Numbered from the stretch's first letter, positions 22,359 through 31,994 are shown. The stretch is 43,772 nt of DNA from Burkholderiaceae bacterium (GCA_017857895.1 JAFMCG010000006.1:1-43772), one strand, 5' to 3'. Numbers and translations are program-made. Notes: a model not told the origin generated them from the sequence alone.

Positions 22359-24434
22359 GTGGCTCAGTTACCCGCAGTGGGCGCCCAACAGTTGGCGCCC
22401 AAACTGTCTAAGTCGTCCTTATTTGACCTTTTGGGCTCGATGCGGTTCGCCATCAGTTTGTTGGTCATCATTTGTGTTGCCAGCGTGATTGGCACAGTCG
22501 TGCCGCAAAATATGCCGCCGAACGCGTACATCGACCAGTTCGGACCGTTCTGGTTCGAGGTTTTTTCTAAGTTCTCGGTCTGGTCGATTTACAACAGCTC
22601 CTGGTTTATCTTGATCATGGCCTTTTTGGTCATTTCTACCAGCATCTGTTTGACCCGTAACACGCCGAAAATGATCCGTGACATGCGTTCATTTCGCGAA
22701 AATGTCCGCGGATCCAGCCTAAGAGCCTTTCATCACCGTGTCGAGCTTGATTCCCCACGCGATCTCATGGCAAGCAATGAAGCGGTTCTTGGTTGGTTCA
22801 AACACAATGGATATGCCGTCAAGGTTCGAGAAGAACCGGAAGGCATGCTCATTGCTGCAAAAAAAGGCAGTAGTAATCGACTGGGGTACATTTTTGCGCA
22901 CGCCTCAATTGTCATCATTTGTGTTGGCGGACTTTTGGATAGCGAATTACCCGTTAGAGCCCAAATCTGGTTATTTGGTAAAACCCCAATTGTCGAAAAC
23001 ATGTTGATTGTCGACGTTCCCCCAGAAGGGCGCTTGTCCGCCTCAAACCCTAGCTTTAAGGCTAACTTGTTGATTCCTGAGGGTGGGGCCCGCGATAACG
23101 CAGTGGTGAGCGTTGGTGATGCTGCCCTTGTGCAGCCTTTGCCATTTGAAATCAAGCTCAATAAGTTCATTATTGATTATTACGATAACGGCACACCCAG
23201 CCGTTTTGCCAGTGAAGTTGATGTGACCGATCCTGACACAGGGAAAACCTTTTCTCAGACCATTGAGGTTAATAAACCCTTGCGCTTTAAGGGAGTGACG
23301 GTCTATCAGTCCAGTTTTGATGATGGCGGCAGCAAAATCGATTTGCTGGCTTATCCGTTAACGGGCCGCCAGCCCGGTCCCTTTGAACTTGATAAGCGCG
23401 TGGGTGAAAGCGTGGTCCTTCCGGTCGGCAATACTGGTAGGGAAGTTCGTTTAGAAATCACTGGTTTACGCCCGATTAACGTTGAGAGTTTGCTCGATGG
23501 CGAACCACAACCACGGGTGTTTGCTGATCACGTTGCCGCTGTGACGGGCAGTGCGGCGGGCAAGCGTGATAAAAACTTAACCAATATTGGCCCTAGCGTC
23601 GAATACCGATTGATTGATGACAGCGGCCAAGCGACGCGCTTTCACAATTACATGATTCCAGCCGAATTGGATGGTGCGAGTGTCTTGCTAGCCGGTGTGG
23701 CTTTGCCCGGCCAACAGGATTTTCAGTATCTTAGAATACCGGCCGACGAGTCAGCTTCAGCGATTGAGTTCATGCAGTTAAGAGCCGCACTCGCCGATCC
23801 AGTAGCACGCACTGAAGCGGCTCGGCGGTTTGCGTTAAATAGTGCACCCGAAGGTGTCAATCGTGCGGCTCTGCAGGAATCAGCTTACAGAGCCCTAGAT
23901 ACTTTTTCAGTCGGTGGTCTGCAAGCGATTTCTGAATTTTTAGAGACGAACGTTCCCGAGGCAGAGTTACCGCGAGCCGCAGATGTGGTCATCCGTTTAT
24001 TGGGTTCGACCGTGACGGAGTTGCGAGGGGTTGCCCGTGAGCGAGCAGGGTTGCCCGCGCTTGACTCTTATGAGCCAGATAATGTGCAGTGGGTGCAGCT
24101 TGCTGTCGGTGCGTTGTCTGACTTGCGGTTTTATCCTGCGCCAATTTTGTTTTCGATGAAGTCATTTGATTTGGTGCAGGCTAGCGTCTTTCAGATCAGC
24201 CGAGCACCGGGCATGTTGCCGGTGTATTTTGGCAGTTTGCTGCTGGTGATCGGTATATTTGCTATGTTTTATGTGCGTGATCGACGCATTTGGGTTTGGC
24301 TCAAACGCAACGATCAAGCGGATGGCACTCACGTATTGGCCGCCATGACTTCGCAAAAGCGAACATTGGATTTCAACCGAGAGTTTGAACGTTTCAAGCA
24401 GGCGCTTAGTCGCCTAGACATGAAGAAGGAATGA
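22359..24434 (+). CDS. resB: Cytochrome c biogenesis protein ResB (Ccs1 family)
   Basis: A 691-residue membrane protein starting at GTG with GAGGA eight bases upstream. Hydrophobic segments near residues 30-50 and 80-100, another near 180-200, a large periplasmic domain and a final segment near 620 match ResB/Ccs1. GSMRFAISLLVIICVASVIG at the N-terminus is typical. With ResC it forms the System II heme lyase that attaches heme to apocytochromes c. Its stop overlaps the resC start. Confidence 0.94.
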   Translation: MAQLPAVGAQQLAPKLSKSSLFDLLGSMRFAISLLVIICVASVIGTVVPQNMPPNAYIDQFGPFWFEVFSKFSVWSIYNSSWFILIMAFLVISTSICLTRNTPKMIRDMRSFRENVRGSSLRAFHHRVELDSPRDLMASNEAVLGWFKHNGYAVKVREEPEGMLIAAKKGSSNRLGYIFAHASIVIICVGGLLDSELPVRAQIWLFGKTPIVENMLIVDVPPEGRLSASNPSFKANLLIPEGGARDNAVVSVGDAALVQPLPFEIKLNKFIIDYYDNGTPSRFASEVDVTDPDTGKTFSQTIEVNKPLRFKGVTVYQSSFDDGGSKIDLLAYPLTGRQPGPFELDKRVGESVVLPVGNTGREVRLEITGLRPINVESLLDGEPQPRVFADHVAAVTGSAAGKRDKNLTNIGPSVEYRLIDDSGQATRFHNYMIPAELDGASVLLAGVALPGQQDFQYLRIPADESASAIEFMQLRAALADPVARTEAARRFALNSAPEGVNRAALQESAYRALDTFSVGGLQAISEFLETNVPEAELPRAADVVIRLLGSTVTELRGVARERAGLPALDSYEPDNVQWVQLAVGALSDLRFYPAPILFSMKSFDLVQASVFQISRAPGMLPVYFGSLLLVIGIFAMFYVRDRRIWVWLKRNDQADGTHVLAAMTSQKRTLDFNREFERFKQALSRLDMKKE

Positions 24435-25768
24435 CCATGGCAGACACGATGACAGCCACCCGCCCCGCGTGGGAAGAACTGACTGAATCGGGAGACGGTC
24501 GACAATTGCGCGGACGTCCCGATTGGACAGATGTTTTGTTTTTCATTATTTTGTCGCTCGGTACGGTTTATGCGTTGGTGGTTTACAACGACGCAATGGA
24601 CATATACGAGAAAGTTATTCTCGTTTCTATGGTGCCTTCGGTCGTCTGGTTGGGCTGGCTCTGGCGCCCATTGCGCACCATGTTGGTCGTCAGTGCACTG
24701 ACTGTTTTTTTCGCATTATGGCTCTACGACGCTGATATATCTAAGGCGGACACCTCTTTTTTCTTAAAGTATTTGTTTTCCTCGCAGTCGGCCATTCTTT
24801 GGATGTGCACCTTATTTATGGTTGCTACTGTTTGCTACTGGGTGGGGCTTTTTAGCCAAACAGCTGCATGGTTGGGGACCGCCTTTACATGGGGCGCGGT
24901 CTACATTGGCGCCGTGGGCCTATTGGTTCGGTGGCGCGAGAGCCACTTGATGGGTCCAGAGCTTGGCCGCATTCCAGTTAGCAATCTCTACGAAGTTTTT
25001 GTGTTGTTTTGCTTGGTAACGGCGCTGTTTTACCTTTACTACGAGCGTCGTTATGCCACTCGCGCACTCGGTGGGTTCGTGATGTTGGTGGTAACCACGT
25101 CGGTTGTGTTTCTTTTGTGGTATTCGTTTACGCGTGATGCTTATGAGATTGAGCCTTTGGTGCCGGCTCTAAAAAGCTGGTGGATGAAAATCCATGTGCC
25201 CGCAAACTTCATCGGTTATGGCACTTTCTCTTTGGCAGCGATGGTTGGGTTTGCTTACCTCATTAAAGAGAATGGTGAAACGCGCTCTTGGCTTAAGCTT
25301 GCGCCTTTGTTCATTCTTGGCGTGTTGCTGGCTGCTGAACCGCTGGTGTTTAGTAGCGGTAAGGTTTCGGCCACATGGACGATTTACTTTGGCTTTGGCG
25401 CTGTGGTGGTTGGCACGATCCTGGCTTTCCGTGGGCCAATTTCGCGCCGATTACCGTCGTTTGAAATTCTTGACGACATCATGTATCGTGCGATCGCCAT
25501 CGGATTTGCATTCTTTACCGTAGCAACCATTCTGGGCGCTTTGTGGGCGGCTGATGCATGGGGTGCTTATTGGCAGTGGGATCCCAAAGAAACATGGGCA
25601 CTGATTGTCTGGCTGAACTACGCGGCTTGGTTGCATTTGCGCCTGATGAAAGGGCTGCGAGGCACGGTGGCGGCTTATTGGGCACTGGTTGGTTTGTTGA
25701 TTACCGCCTTTGCTTTCCTAGGCGTTAATATGTTCCTTTCTGGCCTGCACTCATACGGCGAGCTATAA
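24431..25768 (+). CDS. resC: Cytochrome c biogenesis protein ResC (CcsA), heme-handling subunit
   Basis: The 445-residue polytopic protein carries the WWD heme-binding motif in WGAYWQWDPKETWALIVW, with conserved His residues in flanking membrane segments. It exports and presents heme for attachment with ResB. The ATG at 24431 overlaps the resB stop; an ATG two codons later is equally possible. Its partner DsbD, needed to keep CXXCH thiols reduced, is also in this window. Confidence 0.95.
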   Translation: MTMADTMTATRPAWEELTESGDGRQLRGRPDWTDVLFFIILSLGTVYALVVYNDAMDIYEKVILVSMVPSVVWLGWLWRPLRTMLVVSALTVFFALWLYDADISKADTSFFLKYLFSSQSAILWMCTLFMVATVCYWVGLFSQTAAWLGTAFTWGAVYIGAVGLLVRWRESHLMGPELGRIPVSNLYEVFVLFCLVTALFYLYYERRYATRALGGFVMLVVTTSVVFLLWYSFTRDAYEIEPLVPALKSWWMKIHVPANFIGYGTFSLAAMVGFAYLIKENGETRSWLKLAPLFILGVLLAAEPLVFSSGKVSATWTIYFGFGAVVVGTILAFRGPISRRLPSFEILDDIMYRAIAIGFAFFTVATILGALWAADAWGAYWQWDPKETWALIVWLNYAAWLHLRLMKGLRGTVAAYWALVGLLITAFAFLGVNMFLSGLHSYGEL

Positions 25769-25786
25769 CCCCACTTAATTGACACC

Positions 25787-26995
25787 GTGAAGCAACCCGC
25801 AAGACCCTGGATCATCCTTAGCGCAACCCTCACGATCCAGGCGTTGGTTGCGATGGCCTTGATTACCTTACCGGTGGTTGCACCTGTGGTGGCAAAAGCC
25901 ATTGGCGTATCCACCACCTACGCGGGCATTTACGTCGGTGTGGTTTATTTGGCGGCCATGTTCTCGAGCGTTTTGGGTGGTGCTGCCGTGAAGCGATTCG
26001 GCGCCATGCGATTGAGTCAGTGCTGCTTGGTACTGGCAGCGATTGGATTGGTGCTTTGCGCTATTCCTCACCCACTTAGTATGGCCATTGGCGCACTTTT
26101 TATCGGCACGGGTTATGGCCCTGTTACCCCAGCAAGCTCACACCTGCTCATCAAAACCACGCCGCCTGAGCGCCTGTCTTTGGTGTTTTCGTTAAAGCAA
26201 ACGGGGGTCCCGCTTGGGGGCGTCCTTGCTGGGCTTTTGGTGCCGCAATTTGAGCGTCTGATGGGTTGGCAGTGGGCGTTTGTACTCGTGGCGGCTTTTT
26301 GTCTTTTGTGTGCCTACGCCGTTAACCCATTAAGTCCAGCCCTTGATGGTGATCGAGACCCAACGGTGCGCCCATCGCTAATTAAAAGTTTGGTCAATCC
26401 AGTCAAGCTGGTTTGGTCACACAAGGCGTTACGAATATTGGCATGTGTGTCATTTTTGTTTGCCATCACGCAACTGTCGTTGACCACGTACCTCGTGACC
26501 TTCCTTTTTGAAGACATCGGTTGGGCACTTGTTGCCGCCGGCGTGGCATTGGCTGTCACACAGGCTGCGGGTGTTGGGGCAAGGATAGTCTGGGGCTGGA
26601 TGGCTGACAATTGGTTTGGTTCGGGCTACATGTTGATGGTCGTGGCTGGATTGCTCGCCCTGTCCGCGGCTGCCATGCCGTTTTTCACACCGGAAACACC
26701 TCACGTTTGGCTATACCTAAACCTAATGTTGCTAGGGGCCACAGCCATTGGCTGGAATGGTGTGTACTTGGCTGAAGTTGCGAGGCAAGCGCCCAAAGGA
26801 CAAGCGTCGGTTGCCACCGGTGGCACACTTGGGTTTACCTTTTTTGGCGTTCTGTGTGGCCCACCTTTATTTGGTGTGGCTGCCGCCAACTTGCAAAGCT
26901 ATGGCCTAAGCTATGGGTTACTTATTTTGCCAGCGGCGTTAATTTTGGTACTGCTTTGGAGTAGCCGACACCGCTGGCGGCGGTTTTCAGCTTAG
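25787..26995 (+). CDS. MFS transporter of unknown substrate
   Basis: Encodes 402 residues with about 12 hydrophobic segments and an MFS layout resembling CynX/NimT-type carriers (GTGYGPVTPASSHLL in helix 4). The start is GTG at 25787 without a clear ribosome binding site, 18 bases after resC. It precedes an N-carbamoyl amino acid amidohydrolase-like gene on the same strand. It might import the substrate of that enzyme, but the order alone cannot show this. Confidence 0.83.
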   Translation: MKQPARPWIILSATLTIQALVAMALITLPVVAPVVAKAIGVSTTYAGIYVGVVYLAAMFSSVLGGAAVKRFGAMRLSQCCLVLAAIGLVLCAIPHPLSMAIGALFIGTGYGPVTPASSHLLIKTTPPERLSLVFSLKQTGVPLGGVLAGLLVPQFERLMGWQWAFVLVAAFCLLCAYAVNPLSPALDGDRDPTVRPSLIKSLVNPVKLVWSHKALRILACVSFLFAITQLSLTTYLVTFLFEDIGWALVAAGVALAVTQAAGVGARIVWGWMADNWFGSGYMLMVVAGLLALSAAAMPFFTPETPHVWLYLNLMLLGATAIGWNGVYLAEVARQAPKGQASVATGGTLGFTFFGVLCGPPLFGVAAANLQSYGLSYGLLILPAALILVLLWSSRHRWRRFSA

Positions 26996-27014
26996 TCACT
27001 TGGTTAAGCTGAAA
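26985..27014 (+). other. Hairpin overlapping the MFS gene stop
   Basis: TTTCAGCTTA and TAAGCTGAAA form a perfect ten-pair stem with a ten-base loop. The left arm includes the stop codon. No T-run follows. It may mark the mRNA end or stabilise it; it lies 67 bases before the amidohydrolase start. Confidence 0.5.
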
Positions 27015-27081
27015 TTCAGGCACGGCGTTTGCTATTGTGTGAAGTAAAGCCATCTAACATCAGGCTCTTCAGGAGATAGAC

Positions 27082-28341
27082 ATGTCAACCACCATCGATG
27101 CAGTCAACGTTAAGGTTTCTAGCGAGCGCTTGTATCAATCACTCATGACACTGGCCGAAATTGGCGCCACTGATAAGGGTGGGAATTGTCGCTTGGCGCT
27201 GACTGACCTTGATGGGCAGGCACGTGACCTCGTTGTGGGTTGGATGCGCGAAGCGGGCATGGGCATTTCGATTGATCAAGTGGGCAATATTTTCGCGCGC
27301 CGACAAGGTTTAAGAAACGACTTGCCCCCTGTGATGACGGGCAGTCACATCGACACACAGCCCACGGGTGGTAAGTTTGATGGCTGCTTTGGCGTGTTGG
27401 CGGGTTTAGAGGTTGTTCGAGCCTTAAACGATGCCCAAGTTCAGACCGACGCACCGATTGAGGTTGTGGTTTGGACCAACGAAGAGGGCACCCGATTCGT
27501 GCCCGTCATGATGGGCTCAGGGGCATTCATAGGCAAATTTGATTTGGCATCCATCCTTGACAGCACGGACAAAGATGGCAAGCGAGTGGGCGACGAGCTT
27601 AAGGCGATTGGTTATGACGGTGACGAAGTGCTTGGACAGCACCCCGTTGGGGCGTATTTTGAGGCGCACATCGAGCAAGGCCCCATTTTGGAGCACGAGA
27701 AAAAAACCATCGGTGTGGTGACAGGTTCTTTGGGTTTGCGCTGGTATGACGTGACAGTTACCGGTATGGAAATGCACGCGGGCCCAACGCCGATGGACGT
27801 GCGCAAAGATGCGATGTACGCGGCGACTTTTATCATGCAAGATGTGGTGCAAAACGCACTGGATTACGCGCCACACGGCCGCGGTACGGTCGGGTCGGCA
27901 ACCGTTTTTCCCTCGTCACGCAATGTGATCCCAGGCCGGGTGACTTTTACCGTTGATATTCGCCATCCTGATGCCGCCGGCTTACAGGCCATGCACGAGC
28001 GCTTTGAGGCAACCTGCCAAAAAGTGGCAAAAACGCATGGTGTTGGCGTGTCTATTCATGAGGTTTCTCATTTTCCGCCCACACCATTTGACCCGAAGAT
28101 GGTCGATGCTGTGCGTGCCGCAGCGGTTGCCAATCACTTTTCCTGCATGGACATTGTGACGGGCGCCGGCCATGATGCGGTTTACTTGGCCAGCGTGGCA
28201 CCCACGGGAATGATTTTTATCCCATGTAAGGATGGCATCAGTCACAACGAAATTGAAGACGCCAAACCCGAAGACTTGGGTGCTGGCGCACAGGTCCTTT
28301 GTGATGCGATGTTGGCGCAAGCCATTCATCAAAACAATTAA
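27082..28341 (+). CDS. M20-family amidohydrolase (N-carbamoyl-L-amino acid hydrolase / allantoate amidohydrolase type)
   Basis: Codes for 419 residues of the HyuC/AllC/beta-ureidopropionase group of dinuclear metal hydrolases. Metal ligands are visible: His89 in GSHIDTQPTGGKFDG, Asp100, the NEEG glutamates at 134-135, His196 in EAHIEQGP, and the late His in GISHNE. EMHAGPTPMDVRKDA is the dimerisation domain hallmark. The enzymes cleave carbamoyl or ureido groups in hydantoin, pyrimidine or purine breakdown; which applies here cannot be told. AGGAGAT precedes the ATG. Confidence 0.9.
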   Translation: MSTTIDAVNVKVSSERLYQSLMTLAEIGATDKGGNCRLALTDLDGQARDLVVGWMREAGMGISIDQVGNIFARRQGLRNDLPPVMTGSHIDTQPTGGKFDGCFGVLAGLEVVRALNDAQVQTDAPIEVVVWTNEEGTRFVPVMMGSGAFIGKFDLASILDSTDKDGKRVGDELKAIGYDGDEVLGQHPVGAYFEAHIEQGPILEHEKKTIGVVTGSLGLRWYDVTVTGMEMHAGPTPMDVRKDAMYAATFIMQDVVQNALDYAPHGRGTVGSATVFPSSRNVIPGRVTFTVDIRHPDAAGLQAMHERFEATCQKVAKTHGVGVSIHEVSHFPPTPFDPKMVDAVRAAAVANHFSCMDIVTGAGHDAVYLASVAPTGMIFIPCKDGISHNEIEDAKPEDLGAGAQVLCDAMLAQAIHQNN

Positions 28342-28400
28342 AGGTGTTGGCAATTGAAATAATCAGGCTACAATCACGACTGATTTAAGAAATATTCGGT

Positions 28401-28500
28401 TGAGGAGCGTTGCGACGACCCATTTTTAACGCGGTTGCCAGGCTCAGTCGAATCAACGTGATTGCCAATCCCGTCGGGATTGGCCACAACTGCGCTCACC
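28401..28500 (+). promoter_or_regulatory. S-adenosylhomocysteine (SAH) riboswitch
   Basis: The segment starts TGAGGAGCGTTGCGACG and later has GTTGCCAGGCTC and CAACTGCGCTCA, the conserved blocks of the SAH riboswitch class. P1 pairs GAGCG (28405-28409) with CGCTC (28493-28497), P2 pairs GCGAC with GTTGC, and a variable hairpin pairs GCCAATCCC with GGGATTGGC (28464-28484). It stands directly before ahcY, its usual target. In this class SAH binding raises expression. The 3' P1 strand can instead pair with GGTGAG (28523-28528), or its GCTC with GAGC at the ahcY ribosome binding site. Confidence 0.92.
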
Positions 28501-28582
28501 CAATCCTGCTGACAGCGATTGCGGTGAGGCCTAATTCCCTCTAAGCATTGACTGTTGGCTTGAACGAATGGAGCTAACTGAG

Positions 28583-29998
28583 ATGAATGCTGTTACCGAT
28601 AAAGTAAAAGATTATGTTGTTGCCGACCTGAGCCTGTCTGACTGGGGTCGTCGTGAAATTGCGATTGCCCAAACCGAAATGCCAGGTCTGATGTCCTTGC
28701 GCGAAGAGTTTGGTGCGAGCAAGCCACTCAAGGGTGCCCGCATCACTGGCAGCCTGCACATGACCATTCAAACGGCCGTCTTAATCGAGACACTCGAGGC
28801 GCTTGGTGCCGAAGTCCGTTGGGCGTCGTGCAATATTTATTCAACCCAAGACCACGCGGCAGCGGCCATTGCTGCGAGTGGCACCCCTGTGTTTGCCAAG
28901 AAGGGCGAGACACTGGCTGAGTACTGGGATTACACGCACCGCATTTTTGAGTGGCCAGAAGGCAAGTTCGCCAACATGATCCTCGATGATGGTGGTGATG
29001 CCACACTGTTGTTGCACTTGGGAACCAAAGCTGAGTCAGACTTAAGCGTGCTCGACAAGCCAACGTCAGAAGAAGAAGTCGCGCTCTATGCAGCCATTAA
29101 AGACACCATTAGAAAAGATCCCAAGTGGTACTCAACCCGTTTGGCGCAAATTCGTGGTGTGACTGAAGAAACAACGACAGGCGTGCATCGTCTGTATCAA
29201 ATGTCTAAGCGCGGTGAGCTGGCCTTTGCGGCCATTAACGTGAACGATGCGGTCACAAAAGCCAAATTCGACAACTTGTACGGTTGCCGCGAATCATTGG
29301 TTGATGGCATCAAGCGTGCCACTGACGTGATGATTGCCGGTAAGGTTGCTGTGGTTTGTGGTTTTGGTGATGTGGGTAAGGGTTCAGCCCAAGCATTGGC
29401 CGCATTGCGAGCGCAAGTGTGGGTGACTGAAGTGGATCCCATTTGTGCACTGCAAGCTGCGATGGAAGGCTTCAAAGTGGTCACCATGGAAGAGGCGTGC
29501 GACAAAGCCGACATCTTCGTGACTGCGACAGGCAATTACCACGTGATCACACGTGACCACATGTCACGCATGAAGGATCAGGCCATCGTTTGTAACATTG
29601 GTCACTTTGACAATGAAATTGACGTGGCTGGTATCGAAGACCTGCAGTGGGAAGAGATCAAACCACAGGTTGATCACGTGATTTTCCCTGATGGCAAGCG
29701 CATCATTTTGCTGGCGCAAGGCCGACTGATCAACTTGGGTTGTGCCACTGGCCACCCCTCGTTTGTGATGTCATCTTCTTTCACCAACCAGACGCTTGCG
29801 CAAATTGAGTTGTTCACGCGCAACGATGAGTACACGGTGGGTCAAGTCTACGTGCTGCCTAAGCACTTGGATGAGAAAGTGGCACGCCTGCATCTTGAGA
29901 AAATTGGTGCTCACCTTACTGAACTCACGGCTGAGCAAGCGGCCTACATCAATGTCGATCAGCATGGCCCTTACAAGGCTGAAGCGTATCGTTATTGA
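28583..29998 (+). CDS. ahcY: Adenosylhomocysteinase (SAH hydrolase)
   Basis: Gives 471 residues. AhcY splits SAH into homocysteine and adenosine, removing the product inhibitor of methyltransferases. Visible are [26 protein letters not shown], and the NAD site [13 protein letters not shown]; the protein ends in the conserved KAEAYRY. An upstream ATG at 28568 overlaps the GGAG ribosome binding site (28570-28573), so 28583 is the better start and matches family N-termini (MNAVTDKV). It is under the SAH riboswitch and heads an operon with metF. Confidence 0.97.
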   Translation: MNAVTDKVKDYVVADLSLSDWGRREIAIAQTEMPGLMSLREEFGASKPLKGARITGSLHMTIQTAVLIETLEALGAEVRWASCNIYSTQDHAAAAIAASGTPVFAKKGETLAEYWDYTHRIFEWPEGKFANMILDDGGDATLLLHLGTKAESDLSVLDKPTSEEEVALYAAIKDTIRKDPKWYSTRLAQIRGVTEETTTGVHRLYQMSKRGELAFAAINVNDAVTKAKFDNLYGCRESLVDGIKRATDVMIAGKVAVVCGFGDVGKGSAQALAALRAQVWVTEVDPICALQAAMEGFKVVTMEEACDKADIFVTATGNYHVITRDHMSRMKDQAIVCNIGHFDNEIDVAGIEDLQWEEIKPQVDHVIFPDGKRIILLAQGRLINLGCATGHPSFVMSSSFTNQTLAQIELFTRNDEYTVGQVYVLPKHLDEKVARLHLEKIGAHLTELTAEQAAYINVDQHGPYKAEAYRY

Positions 29999-30012
29999 TC
30001 GGGCAATTACTA

Positions 30013-30037
30013 ACCCACGCGCTCTGTGCGCGTGGGT
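30013..30037 (+). other. Hairpin after ahcY
   Basis: ACCCACGCG and CGCGTGGGT form a nine-pair stem with a seven-base loop, 14 bases after the ahcY stop. No T-run follows and the next gene starts 21 bases later, so it is more likely a partial attenuator or stability element inside the operon than a full terminator. Confidence 0.5.
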
Positions 30038-30058
30038 GCAAGACATGAGGAGCGCTAG

Positions 30059-30400
30059 GTGTTAATCATTGTTGTCTGGATTTTGAATGCAGTGGCTCTA
30101 CTCGCTGTGGCCTACGTGCTGCCGGGCATTGTGATTGCCAGCTTCTGGTCAGCCATGTTAGCCGCCCTGGTGTTGGGTTTTTTGAACACCATGGTCAAGC
30201 CCTTCCTCATTTTGTTGACACTGCCGATCACGATCGTGACCCTTGGCCTCTTTTTATTGGTGCTTAACGCCCTGGTTTTTTGGTTGGCCGGTTCAGTACT
30301 GAGAGGATTTCAGGTTGAAGGTTTTTGGTGGGCAGTGGCCGGTGCGCTGTTGTACAGCGCAATCTCAGGATTGTTTTCCATGTTGCTCTTTCAACAATGA
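30059..30400 (+). CDS. Small four-helix membrane protein, YvlD / phage holin superfamily IV type
   Basis: A 113-residue, very hydrophobic protein with four predicted membrane segments (about 5-25, 30-52, 56-78, 86-110). NTMVKPFLILLTLPITIVTLG is the hallmark of the YvlD family, often annotated as phage holin although no phage genes are near. GAGGAG precedes the GTG by six bases. Its stop overlaps the metF start. Placement between ahcY and metF recurs in Burkholderiales; function is unknown. Confidence 0.88.
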   Translation: MLIIVVWILNAVALLAVAYVLPGIVIASFWSAMLAALVLGFLNTMVKPFLILLTLPITIVTLGLFLLVLNALVFWLAGSVLRGFQVEGFWWAVAGALLYSAISGLFSMLLFQQ

Positions 30401-31245
30401 CCACACATGCTGGACAGGCGTTAAGCCTAGAATTCTTCCCTCCTCGCGACGAAGCCGCCCAAGGGCGACTGCATGATACCGTGGCCGCACTTCGCTCGAT
30501 TAATCCCGCCTACGTGAGCGTGACATTTGGCGCGGGTGGAACAACCCGCGATGGCACTTTGGAAACGGTCCGTCAATTAACTGACCTTGGCTTTGATGCG
30601 GCCCCCCACCTTTCCTGCATTGGATCGACGCGCGCGGAATTATGCAATCTGCTTGATCAGTACAAAGCCCAAGGGGTGCGTCGTATTGTGGCGCTGCGCG
30701 GTGATATGCCTTCAGGCATGGGATCGGTTGGTGGTACTGACATGCTGTCGTACGCCCATGAGTTGGTGTCTTTGATCCGCGAGCACAGTGGCGATTGGTT
30801 TCACATAGAAGTCGGTGCTTACCCAGAAATGCACCCTCAAGCCAGCGGTCCACAGCGCGACTTGCAACACTTTGTTGAAAAAGTAAATGCTGGGGCCAAC
30901 AGCGCCATTACGCAGTATTTTTTTAATGCAGATGCGTACTTTGATTTTGTTGATCGAGCCCAGATGATGGGTGTTTCTATTCCTATCGTACCCGGCATCA
31001 TGCCGATCACCAATCACACACAGTTGATGCGTTTCTCAGAAATGTGTGGTGCAGAGGTGCCTCGTTGGATTCGATTGCGTTTGGCCGAAATGGGCGATGA
31101 TAAGGAATCCATCCGATCATTTGGAACTGACGTGGTTACTGAAATGTGTCAGACCTTGCTCGAAAACCAAGTGCCGGGCTTGCACTTCTATACTTTGAAC
31201 AATGCGCCCGCCACGCTTGCGATCTGGAAGGGCTTGCACCCTTAA
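30397..31245 (+). CDS. metF: 5,10-methylenetetrahydrofolate reductase
   Basis: Encodes 282 residues from the ATG that overlaps the preceding stop (ATGA); the frame stays open upstream only within that gene. MetF is a FAD-dependent TIM barrel that makes 5-methyl-THF for methionine synthesis. LSLEFFPPRDEAAQ holds the catalytic Glu; ALRGDMP, FHIEVGAYPEMHPQA and ITQYFFNADAY are typical. It shares the riboswitch operon with ahcY, linking SAH removal with methyl supply. Confidence 0.95.
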   Translation: MTTHAGQALSLEFFPPRDEAAQGRLHDTVAALRSINPAYVSVTFGAGGTTRDGTLETVRQLTDLGFDAAPHLSCIGSTRAELCNLLDQYKAQGVRRIVALRGDMPSGMGSVGGTDMLSYAHELVSLIREHSGDWFHIEVGAYPEMHPQASGPQRDLQHFVEKVNAGANSAITQYFFNADAYFDFVDRAQMMGVSIPIVPGIMPITNHTQLMRFSEMCGAEVPRWIRLRLAEMGDDKESIRSFGTDVVTEMCQTLLENQVPGLHFYTLNNAPATLAIWKGLHP

Positions 31246-31889
31246 CCAGTGTTTGACCGGAATGATTTGGGCGCTGGTGCGCTTGGATACCAAGCTTCAG
31301 GCGTGATGACGGCATCAAGGCGCTGATCATGCGGTTGGGGTTGGTAATCTGGGTCAATGGCATGAATATTGCCTGTCGCCCACGCCACACCAATGGTTGT
31401 CGGCCGATGGCCAGTTGTTTTAAGGTGTGCCAAAGTGCGATCGTAGAAACCCTTGCCGTAGCCTAAACGGTCGCCTTGAGCCGTGAATCCAAGGGTCGGG
31501 ACCAAAATCACATCGGGCAGTAATGGCACGCTGACTTCAGGCTCCATTACGCCGAAAGGGCCAGCGACAAGTGTTGTGCCTTTGTGCCACTGATAAAACT
31601 TTAGCGGCTCAGCAGTTGAGCTTATGCGAGGTAGGACCACCTTCAGTCCCGCTTGTGCCCACTGCTCAAGCAAAGGAATTAAATCAGGTTCATCGGTGAG
31701 TGGCCAAAAAGCAGCGATAACGTTTGGCGCACGCTTATTGTTGCTTTCGCAATGGTCGCGCGTTAAGGCTAACCACGTGTAAAGACGCGCTCGAATCAAC
31801 AAACTGGCGCGCTGACGATCCTCAGCGGCAAAGTGTTTGCGGGACTCCTTTAGTCGCACGCGAAGCTCAGCTGCGGTATTCTGTAACAT
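31242..31889 (-). CDS. 5-formyltetrahydrofolate cyclo-ligase
   Basis: The 215-residue protein shows the family core LGFTAQGDRLGYGKGFYDRTL, with VILVPTLGF before it. The enzyme converts 5-formyl-THF to 5,10-methenyl-THF using ATP (YgfA/Fau type). It converges on metF with a four-base overlap of the ends, and both act in one-carbon metabolism. GAGG lies immediately before the ATG, closer than usual, so the start could be slightly different. Confidence 0.92.
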   Translation of the reverse strand: MLQNTAAELRVRLKESRKHFAAEDRQRASLLIRARLYTWLALTRDHCESNNKRAPNVIAAFWPLTDEPDLIPLLEQWAQAGLKVVLPRISSTAEPLKFYQWHKGTTLVAGPFGVMEPEVSVPLLPDVILVPTLGFTAQGDRLGYGKGFYDRTLAHLKTTGHRPTTIGVAWATGNIHAIDPDYQPQPHDQRLDAVITPEAWYPSAPAPKSFRSNTG

Positions 31890-31994
31890 CCTCGTTTAAT
31901 CCTTTTGCAACTTTGTGGTCGAATGACAGTCACATCAACCAGCATCGCGCGACACTAGCAGTCGCCTCATTAAGACCAACCGTATCCGAGACAA

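Noticed and set aside
30059-30400. Phage remnant suggested by holin similarity
   Set aside because: No other phage genes, attachment sites or composition change are seen; the protein is a YvlD-type chromosomal family member.
31890-31994. 6S RNA next to the 5-formyl-THF cyclo-ligase gene
   Set aside because: ssrS is often beside this gene in gammaproteobacteria, but the gap here is only 105 bases and shows no long 6S-type hairpin.
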